From the NCBI RefSeq assembly GCF_937863155.1, contig NZ_CALMFB010000070.1:172011-236010 (forward strand): 64,000 bases of DNA, given 5' to 3'. The notes below the pieces were generated by a model. The model was not told the DNA's origin and did no database searches. It saw only the letters and a list, made by a program, of their open reading frames with translations. Both the position numbers and the translations under genes were made by a program. Of the stretch, positions 28,742-39,161 are shown piece by piece. The stretch comes from an uncultured Brevundimonas sp. (GTDB taxonomy: Bacteria; Pseudomonadota; Alphaproteobacteria; Caulobacterales; Caulobacteraceae). The stretch's first letter is position 1. The number at the start of each line of letters is the position of its first letter.

Positions 28742-29563
28742 ATGACCGAGCGGACGGCCTATGTGGTGCTGGGCATGCACCGCAGCGGAACCTCGTCGGT
28801 CGCCGGCACGCTGGCGCTGCTGGGCGCCGCCGCGCCGCGCACCCTGATGGGCCCGGCCCAGGATAATCCCAAGGGCTTCTGGGAAAGCCAGGTGGTCACC
28901 GCCTTCAACGACCGGCTGCTGGCGACGGCGGGGTCGGCGTGGGACGACTGGCGCGCGCTTGATGCGACGGTTCTGGCCGATCCCGCCTGGGCCGAGGAGG
29001 CCGGACGGGTGCTGGCGGGCGAGTTCGGCGACGCCCCGGCCGTGGTGCTGAAAGACCCGCGCCTGTGTCGCTTCTTCCCCTTCTGGCGCCGGGCGCTGGA
29101 GACGGCGGGATACGCCCCGGTCATCGTCATGCCCGTGCGCGACCCGCGCGAGGTCGCCGCCAGCCTGAACGCCCGCAACGGCATGGCCCCGGCGCGGGGC
29201 CTGCGCCTGTGGCTGCGGCATGTGCTGGAGGCGGAACGGTCCAGCCGGGGCCTGCCGCGTCATCTGATGGGCTGGGACGACTTCATGGCCGACTGGCGCG
29301 GACAGGTCGCGTCGATGGCCCAGCGCCTGGGCCGACCGCTGGCCCCGACACCGGATCAGGCGGCGGCGGTGGACGCCTTTCTCAGCCCCGAACTGCGGCG
29401 TCAGGACGCCGGGGCCGCCCGCGCGCCCGATCTGGTCGCGCGCGTTCATGCCGTCCTGCTAGACCTGGCCCGTCATGGCGAGCACGCCGACCTGCACAGG
29501 TTGCTGGACGCCCTGCATGCCGAATTCCAGCGCGCCGGGGCTCTGTTCCCCGACGCCGATTAG
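28742..29563 (+). CDS. Sulfotransferase family protein
   Basis: A 273-residue sulfotransferase-fold protein. The 5'-phosphosulfate loop is GMHRSGTSSVAGTL (about 11-24), and the 3'-phosphate binding region is VMPVRDPREVAASLNARNG (about 131-149); VLKDPRLCRFFPFWR lies between. PAPS is the expected donor. The acceptor is unknown; with manC and methyltransferases adjacent, a cell-surface sugar is plausible. GGGAGG precedes the ATG. A long in-frame extension upstream is antisense to manC and is not used. Confidence 0.87.
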   Translation: MTERTAYVVLGMHRSGTSSVAGTLALLGAAAPRTLMGPAQDNPKGFWESQVVTAFNDRLLATAGSAWDDWRALDATVLADPAWAEEAGRVLAGEFGDAPAVVLKDPRLCRFFPFWRRALETAGYAPVIVMPVRDPREVAASLNARNGMAPARGLRLWLRHVLEAERSSRGLPRHLMGWDDFMADWRGQVASMAQRLGRPLAPTPDQAAAVDAFLSPELRRQDAGAARAPDLVARVHAVLLDLARHGEHADLHRLLDALHAEFQRAGALFPDAD

Positions 29564-29571
29564 GACGCGGG

Positions 29572-29793
29572 TCAGCCGCCGCCCGTCCGGCCCACGGCCT
29601 TGCCGGTCCCTTCGCAGACCGGACAGGTTTCGCCGGTCGGCAGGACGGCCGCCCCCTGGCATTCGGGACACAGGGTGGCGTCCACATGCTGCAGGCTGGC
29701 CGGGTCCGTCGGGTCGGACGGCGTCAGGTCGCGGTCGTCGATCTCGGTTTCCTTCATGCCGAAGTGAACGGCCCGGAACCGCCCCGGTTTCAT
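29572..29793 (-). CDS. Small DnaJ-type zinc-motif protein
   Basis: A short protein of about 73 residues with two CxxCxG-like units, [13 protein letters not shown] and [12 protein letters not shown], as in the DnaJ cysteine-rich domain. It has no J domain, so a DnaJ role cannot be claimed. Starts at 29793 or 29757 are possible. It is divergent from argB with about 37 bases between starts, and converges on the sulfotransferase gene. The zinc-binding prediction is pattern-based. Confidence 0.68.
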   Translation of the reverse strand: MKPGRFRAVHFGMKETEIDDRDLTPSDPTDPASLQHVDATLCPECQGAAVLPTGETCPVCEGTGKAVGRTGGG

Positions 29794-29830
29794 CGTGACT
29801 TCGCCATCGGGCGGCGCTATCGCACCGATC

Positions 29831-30757
29831 ATGGAAGAGACCGAACGCCAATCCGAGGAACGGGGCTGGGCGACCGCGCGGACGCTGGCCGAGGCCCTGC
29901 CCTATATCCAGGTCTATGACCGCGAGACCGTGGTCATCAAATACGGCGGCCACGCCATGGGCGAAAGCGCCGTGGCGCGCCAGTTCGCGGCCGATGTGGT
30001 GCTGCTGAAGCTGATGGGCGTGAACCCTGTCGTGGTCCACGGCGGCGGCCCGCAGATCAGCGCCATGCTGGACAAGGCGGGGGTGAAATCCAGCTTCGTG
30101 GACGGCCTGCGCGTCACCGACGCCGACACCATGCAGGTGGCCGAGATGGTCCTGTCGGGCGCCGTGAACAAGGAGATCGCCCACTGGATCACCGTGGCGG
30201 GCAAGGAGGCCGATGTGCGCGGCGTCGGCCTGTCGGGCAAGGACGCCGGCCTGCTGACGGTCGAAAAGACCAAGCGCACCCGCCGCGACCCGGACAGCAT
30301 GATCGAACATGAGGTCGATCTGGGCTTCGTCGGCGAACCGACCAAGGTGGACGCCAAGCTGATCGAGCGGCTGATCGTGTCCGACGCCGACTGGGTGCCG
30401 GTGATCGCTCCGATCGGGGTGGCCGAGGATGGCCAGACCTTCAACGTCAACGCCGACACCGTGGCCGGGGCCGTCGCGGGCGCCCTGAACGCCAAGCGCA
30501 TGCTGCTGCTGACCGATGTGCCGGGGGTGCGCGGCGCCGACGGCCAGATCATCCGCCAGATGACGATCAATGACGCGCAGGCGCTGATCGACACGGGCGT
30601 GGCCACCGGCGGCATGATCCCCAAGCTGGAGACCGCCATGGCCGCCGTGCGCGCGGGCGTCGAGGCCGTGGTCATCCTGGACGGGCGCCGCCCCCACGCC
30701 ATGCTGGTCGAGCTGTTCACCGAACACGGCGCAGGCACACTGGTGAAGGCGTCTTGA
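29831..30757 (+). CDS. argB: Acetylglutamate kinase
   Basis: Second step of arginine synthesis: phosphorylates N-acetyl-L-glutamate. The 308-residue protein has [11 protein letters not shown] (about 36-46) for [16 protein letters not shown] (about 66-78), [19 protein letters not shown] and the [13 protein letters not shown] strand. The start at 29831 gives the canonical [13 protein letters not shown]; an upstream ATG at 29795 is less typical. It opens an operon argB-HAD-dapD with four-base overlaps. A second arginine gene, argJ, lies about 10 kb away. Confidence 0.96.
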   Translation: MEETERQSEERGWATARTLAEALPYIQVYDRETVVIKYGGHAMGESAVARQFAADVVLLKLMGVNPVVVHGGGPQISAMLDKAGVKSSFVDGLRVTDADTMQVAEMVLSGAVNKEIAHWITVAGKEADVRGVGLSGKDAGLLTVEKTKRTRRDPDSMIEHEVDLGFVGEPTKVDAKLIERLIVSDADWVPVIAPIGVAEDGQTFNVNADTVAGAVAGALNAKRMLLLTDVPGVRGADGQIIRQMTINDAQALIDTGVATGGMIPKLETAMAAVRAGVEAVVILDGRRPHAMLVELFTEHGAGTLVKAS

Positions 30758-31434
30758 TCGACCTGTCGCCCCCCCGTCTGGATCACGTTACGGCCTGGGT
30801 GTTCGACATGGACGACACCCTGTACCCGCGCGAGCAGGGGCTGATGAATCTGGTTCAGGCGCGGATCAACGCCTATGTCGTCGAGGCCGTGGGCCTGGAC
30901 CCCGACAGCGCCCGTGTACTGCAGCGCCAGTTCCTGGACGAGCACGGCACCACCCTGGCCGGGCTGATGGCCAACTACACCATCGACGCCGACCATTTCC
31001 TGCATGACGTCCACGATGTGCCGATGGATTCGCTGGAGCCCAACCCCCGCCTGGCCGAACAGCTGATGCGCCTGCCGGGCCGCCGCTTCGTCTTCACCAA
31101 TGGCGCGCGCGACTATGCCCACCGCGTTCTGGCCCGCCTGGGGGTGAGCGACTGTTTCGAGGGGGTCTTCGCCATCGAGGACGGCGATCTGACGCCCAAG
31201 CCCGCGCCGTCCGCCTATCGCCGGATGATCGAACGCTTCGGCTTCGAGCCGCGCCAGGCGGCGATGTTCGAGGACACGCCCCGCAATCTGGAGGCCGCCA
31301 AGGCCCTGGGCATGGCCACCGTCCTGATCGGCGACGGCCACGGCAAGGTGATCGGCGACCATGTCGACCACGTCGCCCCCGACCTTCTGGATTTCCTGAC
31401 CGACCTTTCCCTGCCTGAGGACGCCGCCGCATGA
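30754..31434 (+). CDS. HAD-family hydrolase, pyrimidine 5'-nucleotidase type
   Basis: A 226-residue HAD phosphatase with the nucleophile motif FDMDDTLYP (about 17-25), motif [13 protein letters not shown], motif III/IV region [14 protein letters not shown] and [16 protein letters not shown]. The DxDDTLYP form is typical of the SDT1/pyrimidine 5'-nucleotidase branch, so a nucleoside monophosphate phosphatase is likely, not certain. The TTG start overlaps the argB stop by four bases, and its stop overlaps the dapD start, so all three are coupled. Confidence 0.88.
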   Translation: MIDLSPPRLDHVTAWVFDMDDTLYPREQGLMNLVQARINAYVVEAVGLDPDSARVLQRQFLDEHGTTLAGLMANYTIDADHFLHDVHDVPMDSLEPNPRLAEQLMRLPGRRFVFTNGARDYAHRVLARLGVSDCFEGVFAIEDGDLTPKPAPSAYRRMIERFGFEPRQAAMFEDTPRNLEAAKALGMATVLIGDGHGKVIGDHVDHVAPDLLDFLTDLSLPEDAAA

Positions 31435-32291
31435 CCGATATCGCTCGCCTGGAATCCGTCATCGAGACCGCCTGGGACGGTCGCGCCGACCTGTCGCCCG
31501 CGACCCAGGGCGAGGCGCGCCACGCCGTCGAACAGGCCCTGGCCCTGCTGGATTCGGGCCAGGCGCGGGTCGCCTCGCGCGGCGCCGACGGCGTCTGGAC
31601 CACGCATCAGTGGCTGAAGAAGGCGGTGCTGCTGTCTTTCCGCCTGAACGACAATCATCGCATGGCGGGGCCGGTCGATGTCTTCATGGGACTAAGCGAT
31701 CCCACGCCCGGTCCCTATTGGGACAAGGTTCCCGGCAAATGGTCGCGCTGGACCGAGGCCGATTTCGAAAAGGCCGGCTTCCGGGCGGTTCCGGGCGCGG
31801 TGGCGCGCCAGGGCGCCTTCATCGGCCGCAACGTCGTGCTGATGCCCAGCTTCGTGAATATCGGCGCCTATGTGGACGAAGGCTCCATGGTCGACGCCTG
31901 GGCCACGGTCGGCAGTTGCGCCCAGATCGGCAAGAATGTGCACCTGTCCGGCGGTGCCGGGATCGGCGGGGTGCTGGAACCCTTGCAGGCCAATCCGACC
32001 ATCATCGAGGACGGCTGTTTTATCGGCGCCCGCGCCGAGGTGGCCGAGGGCGTGATCGTGCGCGAAGGCGCCGTCCTGGCCATGGGGGTCTATCTGTCGG
32101 CTTCGACCAAGATCGTGGACCGGGCGACGGGCGAGGTGTTCCGCGGCGAGGTGCCGGCGTATTCGGTCGTGGTGCCCGGCTCCCTGCCCGATCCGAACGG
32201 CGGCCCCAGCCTGTATTGCGCCGTCATCGTCAAACGCGTGGACGCCCAGACCCGCGCCAAGACCGGCGTCAACGAACTGCTGCGGGACTAG
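31431..32291 (+). CDS. dapD: Tetrahydrodipicolinate N-succinyltransferase
   Basis: Succinylates tetrahydrodipicolinate on the way to diaminopimelate and lysine, and thus peptidoglycan. The 286-residue protein has an N-terminal helical part and a left-handed beta helix with hexapeptide repeats (about 115-235; [49 protein letters not shown]). ATG overlaps the preceding stop. Last gene of the argB operon, and thus links arginine and lysine pathway genes in one transcript. Confidence 0.96.
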   Translation: MTDIARLESVIETAWDGRADLSPATQGEARHAVEQALALLDSGQARVASRGADGVWTTHQWLKKAVLLSFRLNDNHRMAGPVDVFMGLSDPTPGPYWDKVPGKWSRWTEADFEKAGFRAVPGAVARQGAFIGRNVVLMPSFVNIGAYVDEGSMVDAWATVGSCAQIGKNVHLSGGAGIGGVLEPLQANPTIIEDGCFIGARAEVAEGVIVREGAVLAMGVYLSASTKIVDRATGEVFRGEVPAYSVVVPGSLPDPNGGPSLYCAVIVKRVDAQTRAKTGVNELLRD

Positions 32292-32361
32292 CCCCCGAAC
32301 AGACGCGGGTCTAAACCGCGCCCAACAAGAACACGTCCGTTTCCAGGGAGGACGCTCGATC

Positions 32362-33864
32362 ATGCGCGACATCAACCATTTCATCGACGGCGCGGGCTTC
32401 ACCGGCGCCTCGGGCCGGTTCTCGGACGTGTTCGACCCCAACACCGGCGCCGTCCAGGCGCGGGTGCAACTGGCCACGGCGGCCGAGGTGGATCGCGCGG
32501 TCCAGTCGGCGCAAGCCGCCTTCGAAGGCTGGTCGTCCACCAATCCCCAGCGCCGCGCGCGGGTGATGTTCGAGTTCAAGCGCCTGGTCGAGGCGAACAT
32601 GGACGAGCTGGCGGCCCTGCTGTCGTCGGAACACGGCAAGGTCATCGCCGACAGCAAGGGCGACATCCAGCGCGGGCTGGAGGTGATCGAGTTCGCCTGC
32701 GGCATCCCCCATGCGCTGAAGGGCGAATACACCTGGGGCGCCGGGCCGGGCATCGACGTCTATTCGATGCGCCAGCCGCTGGGCGTCGTGTCGGGCATCA
32801 CCCCGTTCAACTTCCCGGCCATGATCCCGATGTGGATGTTCGGCGTGGCCATCGCCGTGGGCAACACCTTCATCCTGAAGCCGTCCGAGCGTGATCCGTC
32901 CGTGCCGGTGCGCCTGGCCGAACTGATGATGGAGGCGGGAGCGCCCGCCGGGGTGCTGAACGTGGTGCATGGCGACAAGACGGCGGTGGACGCCATCCTG
33001 ACCCATCCGCTGGTTCATGCCGTCAGCTTCGTCGGTTCGTCCGACATCGCCCACTATGTCTATCAGACCGGCGCGGCCAACCATAAGCGGGTCCAGGCCA
33101 TGGGCGGGGCCAAGAACCACGGCATCGTCCTGCCCGACGCCGACATGGACCAGGTGATCAAGGATCTGTCGGGCGCCGCCTATGGCTCGGCCGGCGAACG
33201 CTGCATGGCCCTGCCGGTCGTGGTGCCGGTCGGCAAGAAAACCGCCGACGAGCTGCGCGAACGCATGGTCGCCGAGATTCCGAAGATGAAGGTCGGCGTT
33301 TCGACCGACGCCGAGGCCCACTATGGCCCGGTGGTCACCGCCGCCCACAAGGCCCGCGTCGAAGGCTGGATCGCCAAGGGCGTGGAAGAGGGCGCCGAAC
33401 TGGTGGTCGACGGGCGCGGCTTCACCCTGCAGGGCCACGAGAACGGCTATTTCGTCGGCCCGTCGCTGTTCGACCATGTGAAGCCGGGCATGACCTCGTA
33501 TCACGAGGAGATCTTCGGCCCGGTGCTGCAGATCGTGCGCGCCGAGACCTTCGAGGAGGCCCTGGCCCTGCCCAGCCAGCACCAGTACGGCAACGGCGTC
33601 GCCATCTTCACCCAGAACGGCCGCGCGGCCCGCGACTTCGCCGCCCGCGTCAATGTCGGCATGGTCGGCATCAATGTGCCGATCCCGGTGCCGGTGGCCT
33701 ATCACACCTTCGGCGGCTGGAAGCGGTCGGCCTTTGGCGACATCAACCAGCACGGGATGGAGGGCGTCCGCTTCTGGACCAAGACCAAGACCGTCACCGC
33801 CCGCTGGCCCGACAGCGCGCTGGAGCATGCCGACAGCAGTTTCGTCATTCCGACCATGCGGTAG
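32362..33864 (+). CDS. mmsA: Methylmalonate-semialdehyde dehydrogenase (acylating)
   Basis: Converts methylmalonate semialdehyde to propionyl-CoA in valine and related breakdown, using NAD and CoA. The 500-residue aldehyde dehydrogenase has the cofactor region GVVSGITPFNFPAMIPMWMF (about 136-155), a VGSSDIAHYVY stretch, and the catalytic cysteine in GSAGERCMALPVVV (near 282). C-terminal ITVGVDVK-like NAD part is replaced by family-typical NVGMVGINVPIPVPVAYHTFGGWKRS. GGGAGG lies before the ATG. Followed by a REP-type palindrome region. Confidence 0.94.
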   Translation: MRDINHFIDGAGFTGASGRFSDVFDPNTGAVQARVQLATAAEVDRAVQSAQAAFEGWSSTNPQRRARVMFEFKRLVEANMDELAALLSSEHGKVIADSKGDIQRGLEVIEFACGIPHALKGEYTWGAGPGIDVYSMRQPLGVVSGITPFNFPAMIPMWMFGVAIAVGNTFILKPSERDPSVPVRLAELMMEAGAPAGVLNVVHGDKTAVDAILTHPLVHAVSFVGSSDIAHYVYQTGAANHKRVQAMGGAKNHGIVLPDADMDQVIKDLSGAAYGSAGERCMALPVVVPVGKKTADELRERMVAEIPKMKVGVSTDAEAHYGPVVTAAHKARVEGWIAKGVEEGAELVVDGRGFTLQGHENGYFVGPSLFDHVKPGMTSYHEEIFGPVLQIVRAETFEEALALPSQHQYGNGVAIFTQNGRAARDFAARVNVGMVGINVPIPVPVAYHTFGGWKRSAFGDINQHGMEGVRFWTKTKTVTARWPDSALEHADSSFVIPTMR

Positions 33865-33878
33865 GATGAGGGTTCATC

Positions 33879-34023
33879 CCTCTCCCGCTTGCGGGAGAGG
33901 TGGCCCGTTGATCGCGTAGCGATCCAGGGTCGGAGAGGGGAGTCTTCTTTCCTTGGACTTCCCCCATCGTCATGCGTCTCGCTGCGCTCGACGACATGAC
34001 ACTTCCCCCGCAAGCGGGAGAAG
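33879..34023. repeat. REP-type palindromes downstream of mmsA
   Basis: Two similar palindromes, CCTCTCCCGC/GCGGGAGAGG (33879-33900) and CTTCCCCCGC/GCGGGAGAAG (34002-34023), lie 101 bases apart in this 267-base gap. The first has a two-base TT loop, the second AA and one mismatch. They resemble the dispersed intergenic REP elements of alphaproteobacteria. They could serve as transcript end or RNA protection. No gene is seen between them. Confidence 0.75.
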
Positions 34024-34131
34024 GATTTCCGGGGCGAAACCTTCGCCTGTTGGACGTGATGTCTTCGGAACAACGCTTTTTGGTGCTAGGCGTTAACCCC
34101 TGCGAACGGTGAAGCTGGAGGGCGCGCGCCC

Positions 34132-35013
34132 ATGCGTCGGTTTTTCGTCTGGTCGGCCCTGGCGGCCCTGATCGGCCTGATCCTGGCGGGCGGGGGCTAT
34201 TGGGCCTACTGGAATTTCTACGCCCGCTTCCAGCCGGTGACGATCACCCGTCACCAGGCCGAGATCCAGCGCCTGCTGGACGAGGCGTCGTGGGTGTCGG
34301 GCGGCGGCGGCGGCCAGCCCCTCTATGTCGTCGGCTACCGCGACAGCGCCGCGACCCAGGCCTATGAGCAGGAAGAAGGCCCCAAGCTGCGCGCCGCCGG
34401 GGTCGAGACGCGCGTCATCCTGTTCGCCCGGGAGGACCGCGAGGGTCTGACCCAATCCACCGCCGCCGAACGCGCCACCATCGCCGAGCTGTGGCTGAGC
34501 CGCGACTGGACCCTTTATCAACGCTGGACCGCCACCCCCAGCCGCGACTGGACCGCCGCCGGGGTTCCGGCCGCCGACGGCAATCTGGCCCGCTCGGCCG
34601 TGGTCGAGGCCAGCCGCCAGTTCACCGACCGCCTGGGCGGCCTGTTGCGCAGCGCGGGCGTCGAGACGCGCTATCCGCTGATCGTCTGGCGCGACCGCCA
34701 GGGGTTCCTGAAGGCCTGCGCCTGCACCGACAAGCGCTCCTGGGCCTTCATCCGCGATGATCTGGATGCGCCCGACAGCGTGGATGCGGCCGTGATCGAT
34801 CCCGACGCCGCGCCGCCCTTCGTCGCGCCCGGCGACGGCAGCCCCGAAAGCCTGCCCTATCCGACCCTGGCGCCTGTCGCGCCGGGCGTCGCGGCTGAAG
34901 GCGCAACCGCCCCGGTCGATCCGGTGGTGACGCCCGCCCCGCGCCCGTCCGCGCCGCCGACCCCTCGCGCCCCGCCCGAGGCGAAGAAGCAGGACGACAC
35001 AACCTTCTTCTAG
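34132..35013 (+). CDS. Membrane-anchored protein of unknown function
   Basis: A 293-residue protein with an N-terminal membrane anchor (about 5-27, WSALAALIGLILAGGGYWAYW) and a periplasmic soluble part (about 30-230). A Pro/Ala-rich tail (about 225-285) follows. No known domain is recognised. It contains a CACTDKRSW segment with two cysteines. GGCG-rich sequence precedes the ATG, with GGAGG at -11. Codon use matches the chromosome. It converges on the aminotransferase gene with a four-base overlap, so no separate terminator lies between them. Confidence 0.75.
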   Translation: MRRFFVWSALAALIGLILAGGGYWAYWNFYARFQPVTITRHQAEIQRLLDEASWVSGGGGGQPLYVVGYRDSAATQAYEQEEGPKLRAAGVETRVILFAREDREGLTQSTAAERATIAELWLSRDWTLYQRWTATPSRDWTAAGVPAADGNLARSAVVEASRQFTDRLGGLLRSAGVETRYPLIVWRDRQGFLKACACTDKRSWAFIRDDLDAPDSVDAAVIDPDAAPPFVAPGDGSPESLPYPTLAPVAPGVAAEGATAPVDPVVTPAPRPSAPPTPRAPPEAKKQDDTTFF

Positions 35014-36182
35014 GGTTTGATCGTCTCGGCGCAGAGGGCGATCAGCCGTTCCACGTCCGCCGCGTCCTGATAAGGGCCGAAGCCGAAACGGATCACGTCG
35101 TCGCGCACGTCGGTGACGACGTTCGCCGCCAGCAGGGCCTTCTGCCAGTCGCCGGCCCGCGCATGGCGGAACGCCAGATAGCGCGCCCGCGACCGCCCGT
35201 CGTCGATCACGGGGTTCAGCAGCGTCGCCTGTTCCAGACCACCCGCACGACCGTCGCGCACCGCCTGCTGGAACGCGGTCATCAGCTCGCGCGCCTGGGC
35301 GGCCATCCCGGCCGTGGTCAGACCGTTCTGCGCCATCATCCGCCGCACGGCGTTGAAACGGTACAGCGCCGTGACATCGAAGGTCGCGCCCCAGAACCGG
35401 CCGCCGTCGGCGCGATAGCCGACCCCGCCGGGCGGGCCTTCCAGATCGCCGAACTCGGCGAACCAGCCGGAGACGACGGGCCGGGGGCAGAAGCCGGGCG
35501 GGGAATGCAGGAAACAGCACCCTTCGCCCGCCATGGCGTATTTGTAGCCACCGGCCAGATAGAAGACCCGGTCCGCCACCGCCGACAGATCGGTCGGTGT
35601 GGCCATGAAGCCGTGATAGCCGTCGATCACCACCCACGGCCCGGCCGGATCGGCCAGATCCGCCAGCGCCGGGATCGCTCCGAACGCCTGGCCCGTGCGG
35701 AAGAAGACCTGGCTGACCAGGATGATGTCGTGCCCCCCGGCCTGCGCCGCCGCGACAAAGCGGTCATCGAAGGTGTCGAACGGCGCCAGCGGCACGCGGG
35801 TAACCACCGCCTCGCCGGTTTCTTCCCAGCGCTGGGACTGGCGGCGGAAAGAATGGAATTCGCCGTCGGTGGACAGAATCCGCACCGGCTTGCGCTCCAC
35901 GCCCGACACCAGCCGCACCAGGAAGTCATGGGTGTTGGGCGAAAAGACCAGACTGTTCGGATCGGGCAGGCCCAGCTCGGCCGCCACATGACCTTGCGCT
36001 TCCGGCACGACGTCGCCGAACACCAGATCCCATTTGCGGTCGGCGTGACGGTTGGCGTCGTCCCAGGCGGCGCCTTGCGCCTCATAGGCGACGTCGGGCC
36101 ACAGATGGTGGCTGTGGGCGGCGAAATGCAGCCGGCCGGGCGCGAGGTTCAGCGCGCGCGAGAACAGGGCTTTGACGGTCAT
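35010..36182 (-). CDS. Kynureninase-like class V aminotransferase
   Basis: A 390-residue PLP enzyme of the class V fold, close in layout to kynureninases. The likely Schiff-base lysine lies in YLAGGYKYAMAGEG (K near 216); FSPNTHDFLVRL and VVIDGYHGFMA (Asp for the pyridine nitrogen) are also visible, as is RFGFGPYQ near the C terminus. The RPG substrate-side motif of true kynureninase is not clear, so substrate is uncertain. Single gene, convergent with the membrane protein, 132 bases from secA. Confidence 0.8.
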   Translation of the reverse strand: MTVKALFSRALNLAPGRLHFAAHSHHLWPDVAYEAQGAAWDDANRHADRKWDLVFGDVVPEAQGHVAAELGLPDPNSLVFSPNTHDFLVRLVSGVERKPVRILSTDGEFHSFRRQSQRWEETGEAVVTRVPLAPFDTFDDRFVAAAQAGGHDIILVSQVFFRTGQAFGAIPALADLADPAGPWVVIDGYHGFMATPTDLSAVADRVFYLAGGYKYAMAGEGCCFLHSPPGFCPRPVVSGWFAEFGDLEGPPGGVGYRADGGRFWGATFDVTALYRFNAVRRMMAQNGLTTAGMAAQARELMTAFQQAVRDGRAGGLEQATLLNPVIDDGRSRARYLAFRHARAGDWQKALLAANVVTDVRDDVIRFGFGPYQDAADVERLIALCAETIKP

Positions 36183-36224
36183 GCGACAGCCTTAGCCTGT
36201 CCCGCCCCGGTCGTCATCGCCGCC

Positions 36225-36312
36225 CGCGCTCAAGCCGCGAGCGACCGTGTCGCGAGGGTAGCGCCCAACCCGCGCTCAAGCAGCGAGCGCCCGCGGCGCG
36301 AGCGGTAGCGCC
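36225..36312. repeat. Two-copy degenerate direct repeat near secA
   Basis: Copies at 36225-36265 and 36271-36312 share CGCGCTCAAG at the start and GGTAGCGCC at the end, with scattered differences between. They lie between the secA stop and the aminotransferase start. Each copy can form a weak hairpin; a role as the secA transcript end is possible. Confidence 0.6.
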
Positions 36313-36314
36313 AC

Positions 36315-39161
36315 TTAAATGAGCGCCCCGTGGCAATGCTTGAATTTACGGCCCGAGTTGCACGGGCACAGCGAGTTGCGCGGGGTGCGCTCCCACCCCA
36401 CCGGCAGGGCGCCGACGGGCAGGCGGGCGCGATCGTCGCCGGTCAGCATGCCTTCGGGCGACTGGGCCGCCGGATCGGCCATCTCGTTCTCGCCGGTGCC
36501 GGGGTTCAGGTGAATCTCCTGGAACTCGGGCAGTTCGGGCGGCGGCTGGAAGCGGAATTCGACCGTCATCAGCCAGCGCGTGACGTTGTGGCGCAGGTCG
36601 TACAGCAGCGTCTCGAACAGGTTGAAGGCTTCGGTCTTGTACTCGTTCAGCGGATCGCGCTGGCCATAACCGCGCAGGCCGATGACGCCGCGCAGATGGT
36701 CCAGGTGGGTCAGGTGCTCCCGCCACTGCATGTCGATCATCTGCAGCAGGAATTGCTTTTCCAGGCCGCGGGTCTGTTCGGCGCCGACCAGTTCCAACCG
36801 CTCGGCCGCGCGGGCGTCGGCGGCGGCCAGCAGCCGCTCCTCGAACTCCTCGTTCGACACGCCTTCTTCAGCGGCCCAGTCGTGCAGCGGCAGCTCCAGC
36901 CCCAGGGTCGAACGGACCTTTTCGTCCAGGCCGTCGATGTCCCACTGTTCGGCATAGGCCTTGGGCGGCATGTAGCGTTCGACCAGGTCGTTGACCACGT
37001 CGTTGCGGAACTCGGCCACCAGTTCGGACAGGTCCTCGGCGTCCATGAACTCCTGGCGTTGCTCGAACACGGCCTTGCGCTGGTCGTTCACGACGTCGTC
37101 GTACTTCAGCAGGTTCTTGCGCATGTCGTAGTTGCGCTGTTCGACACGCTTCTGCGCCGTCTCGATGGCCTTGTTCAGCCAGGGGTGGGTGATGGCCTCG
37201 CCCTCGGCCACGCCGAAGCTGCGCATGATGGAATCCAGCCGGTCGCCGGCGAAGATGCGCAGCAGGTCGTCTTCACACGACAGGTAGAATTTCGAGGTGC
37301 CGGGGTCGCCCTGACGGCCGGTGCGGCCGCGCAGCTGGTTGTCGATGCGACGGCTTTCGTGGCGTTCGGTGCCCAGGACGAACAGGCCGCCGGCGGCCAG
37401 GGAGATGGCCTTCTGGGTCTCGATCTCGGCCTTGTACTGGGCCTCCATGGCGGCTTCCGCCTCGGGCGTGATCTCGACGGCCATGTTGCGCTGGTCGGTG
37501 CGCCAGCGCTGCATGCGCATTTCCAGGTTGCCGCCCAGTTGGATGTCGGTGCCGCGACCGGCCATGTTAGTGGCGATGGTCACCGCGCCGGGCAGACCCG
37601 CGTCGGCGACGATGAAGGCTTCCTGTTCGTGCTGGCGCGCGTTCAGGACGTTGTGCGGAATGCCCTTTCCGGTCGCCCATTCGATGTCATAGGCGTCGTC
37701 GCCGGCCTTCTGGGCCTCTTTCGGCCGGCCTTCGTATTCGGGCTTAAGCTTGCGGGTCTTGGCGACCTTGTAGTCATAGCCCGACAGCAGTTCGGACAGG
37801 GTCTCGGACTTTTCGATCGAGACGGTGCCGACCAGGATCGGCTGGCCGCGCACATGGCATTCGGCGATCTGGGCGCACAGGGCCAGGTTCTTCTCGGCCT
37901 CGGTGCGATAGACTTCGTCGTCGAAGTCGATGCGCTGGATCGGGCGGTGGGTCGGCACCTCCAGCACGTCCATCTTGTAGATGTCGTGGAATTCCTGGGC
38001 CTCGGTCGCGGCCGTGCCGGTCATGCCCGACAGCTTGTCGTAGAGACGGAAGTAATTCTGGATCGTCACCGAGGCCAGGGTCTGGTTCTCGGGCTGGATC
38101 TTGACGCCTTCCTTGGCCTCGATGGCCTGGTGCAGGCCTTCGGACAGACGCCGGCCCTGCATCATGCGGCCGGTGAATTCGTCGATCAGCATGATCTCGC
38201 CGGCGCGGATGATGTAGTCCTTGTCGCGCGTGTACAGGGTGTTGGCGCGCAGGGCCTGGTTGGTGTGGTGCACCAGGCTGACGTTGGCGGCGTCATAAAG
38301 ATCGGTGGTGTCCGGCGCCAGATGGCCGGCGGCGGTCAGCATCTCCTCCATCCGCTCGGACCCCAGTTCGGTCAGCAGCGACTGGCGTTGCTTTTCGTCC
38401 AGCTCGAAGGTGTCGGGGTCCTTGATCAGCTCCTTCACCAGGCCGTCCAGCACCATGTACAGGTCCGAACGGTCCTCGGTCGGGCCCGAGATGATCAGCG
38501 GCGTGCGGGCTTCGTCGACCAGGATGGAGTCCACCTCGTCCACGATGGCGAAATGGTGGCCGCGCTGGACCATCTCGCGCCGGTCATAGACCAGATTGTC
38601 GCGCAGATAGTCGAAGCCGAATTCGTTGTTGGTGCCATAGGTCACGTCGGCGGCGTAGGCGGCCTGGCGCTGGCCCTGCGACAGGCCATTGACGATGACG
38701 CCCGTCTCCAGGCCCAGGAAGCGATAGACCCGGCCCATCCATTCGGCGTCGCGCTTGGCCAGATAGTCGTTGACCGTGATGACGTGCACGCCCTTGCCTT
38801 CCAGGGCGTTCAGATACACCGGCGCCACGGCGACCAGGGTCTTGCCCTCGCCGGTGCGCATTTCCGAGATGCCGCCTTCGTGCAGGATCATGCCGCCGGC
38901 CAGCTGGACGTCATACTGGCGCTGGCCCAGCACCCGCTTGGACGCCTCGCGCGCCACGGCGAAGGCGTCGTTCAGAACATCGTTCAGGGTCTCGCCCGCC
39001 GCCAGCCGGTCCTTGAAGGCGTCGGTCATCATGCGCAGCTCGTCGTCCGACAGGGCCGCGTATTTCGGCTCCATGGCGTTGATCTTCTGAACCTGGGCCA
39101 TGAACTCCTTGACCTTGCGGTCGTTGGAGGAGCCGAACATTTTCTTGGCGAAGCCGAGCAT
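36315..39161 (-). CDS. secA: Protein translocase ATPase SecA
   Basis: Motor of the Sec pathway, driving preproteins through SecYEG. The 948-residue protein begins [20 protein letters not shown], has Walker [12 protein letters not shown] (about 101-111), [21 protein letters not shown], the preprotein crosslinking domain, the second motor domain with [12 protein letters not shown], and the C-terminal zinc tail [14 protein letters not shown] for SecB binding. An in-frame ATG 40 codons upstream is not used. The promoter at 39332-39360 gives a leader of about 170 bases. Confidence 0.97.
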   Translation of the reverse strand: MLGFAKKMFGSSNDRKVKEFMAQVQKINAMEPKYAALSDDELRMMTDAFKDRLAAGETLNDVLNDAFAVAREASKRVLGQRQYDVQLAGGMILHEGGISEMRTGEGKTLVAVAPVYLNALEGKGVHVITVNDYLAKRDAEWMGRVYRFLGLETGVIVNGLSQGQRQAAYAADVTYGTNNEFGFDYLRDNLVYDRREMVQRGHHFAIVDEVDSILVDEARTPLIISGPTEDRSDLYMVLDGLVKELIKDPDTFELDEKQRQSLLTELGSERMEEMLTAAGHLAPDTTDLYDAANVSLVHHTNQALRANTLYTRDKDYIIRAGEIMLIDEFTGRMMQGRRLSEGLHQAIEAKEGVKIQPENQTLASVTIQNYFRLYDKLSGMTGTAATEAQEFHDIYKMDVLEVPTHRPIQRIDFDDEVYRTEAEKNLALCAQIAECHVRGQPILVGTVSIEKSETLSELLSGYDYKVAKTRKLKPEYEGRPKEAQKAGDDAYDIEWATGKGIPHNVLNARQHEQEAFIVADAGLPGAVTIATNMAGRGTDIQLGGNLEMRMQRWRTDQRNMAVEITPEAEAAMEAQYKAEIETQKAISLAAGGLFVLGTERHESRRIDNQLRGRTGRQGDPGTSKFYLSCEDDLLRIFAGDRLDSIMRSFGVAEGEAITHPWLNKAIETAQKRVEQRNYDMRKNLLKYDDVVNDQRKAVFEQRQEFMDAEDLSELVAEFRNDVVNDLVERYMPPKAYAEQWDIDGLDEKVRSTLGLELPLHDWAAEEGVSNEEFEERLLAAADARAAERLELVGAEQTRGLEKQFLLQMIDMQWREHLTHLDHLRGVIGLRGYGQRDPLNEYKTEAFNLFETLLYDLRHNVTRWLMTVEFRFQPPPELPEFQEIHLNPGTGENEMADPAAQSPEGMLTGDDRARLPVGALPVGWERTPRNSLCPCNSGRKFKHCHGALI

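Noticed and set aside
28742-29563. Upstream extension of the sulfotransferase to about 27521
   Set aside because: That part is antisense to manC and lacks sulfotransferase features; the ATG at 28742 has a clear ribosome site.
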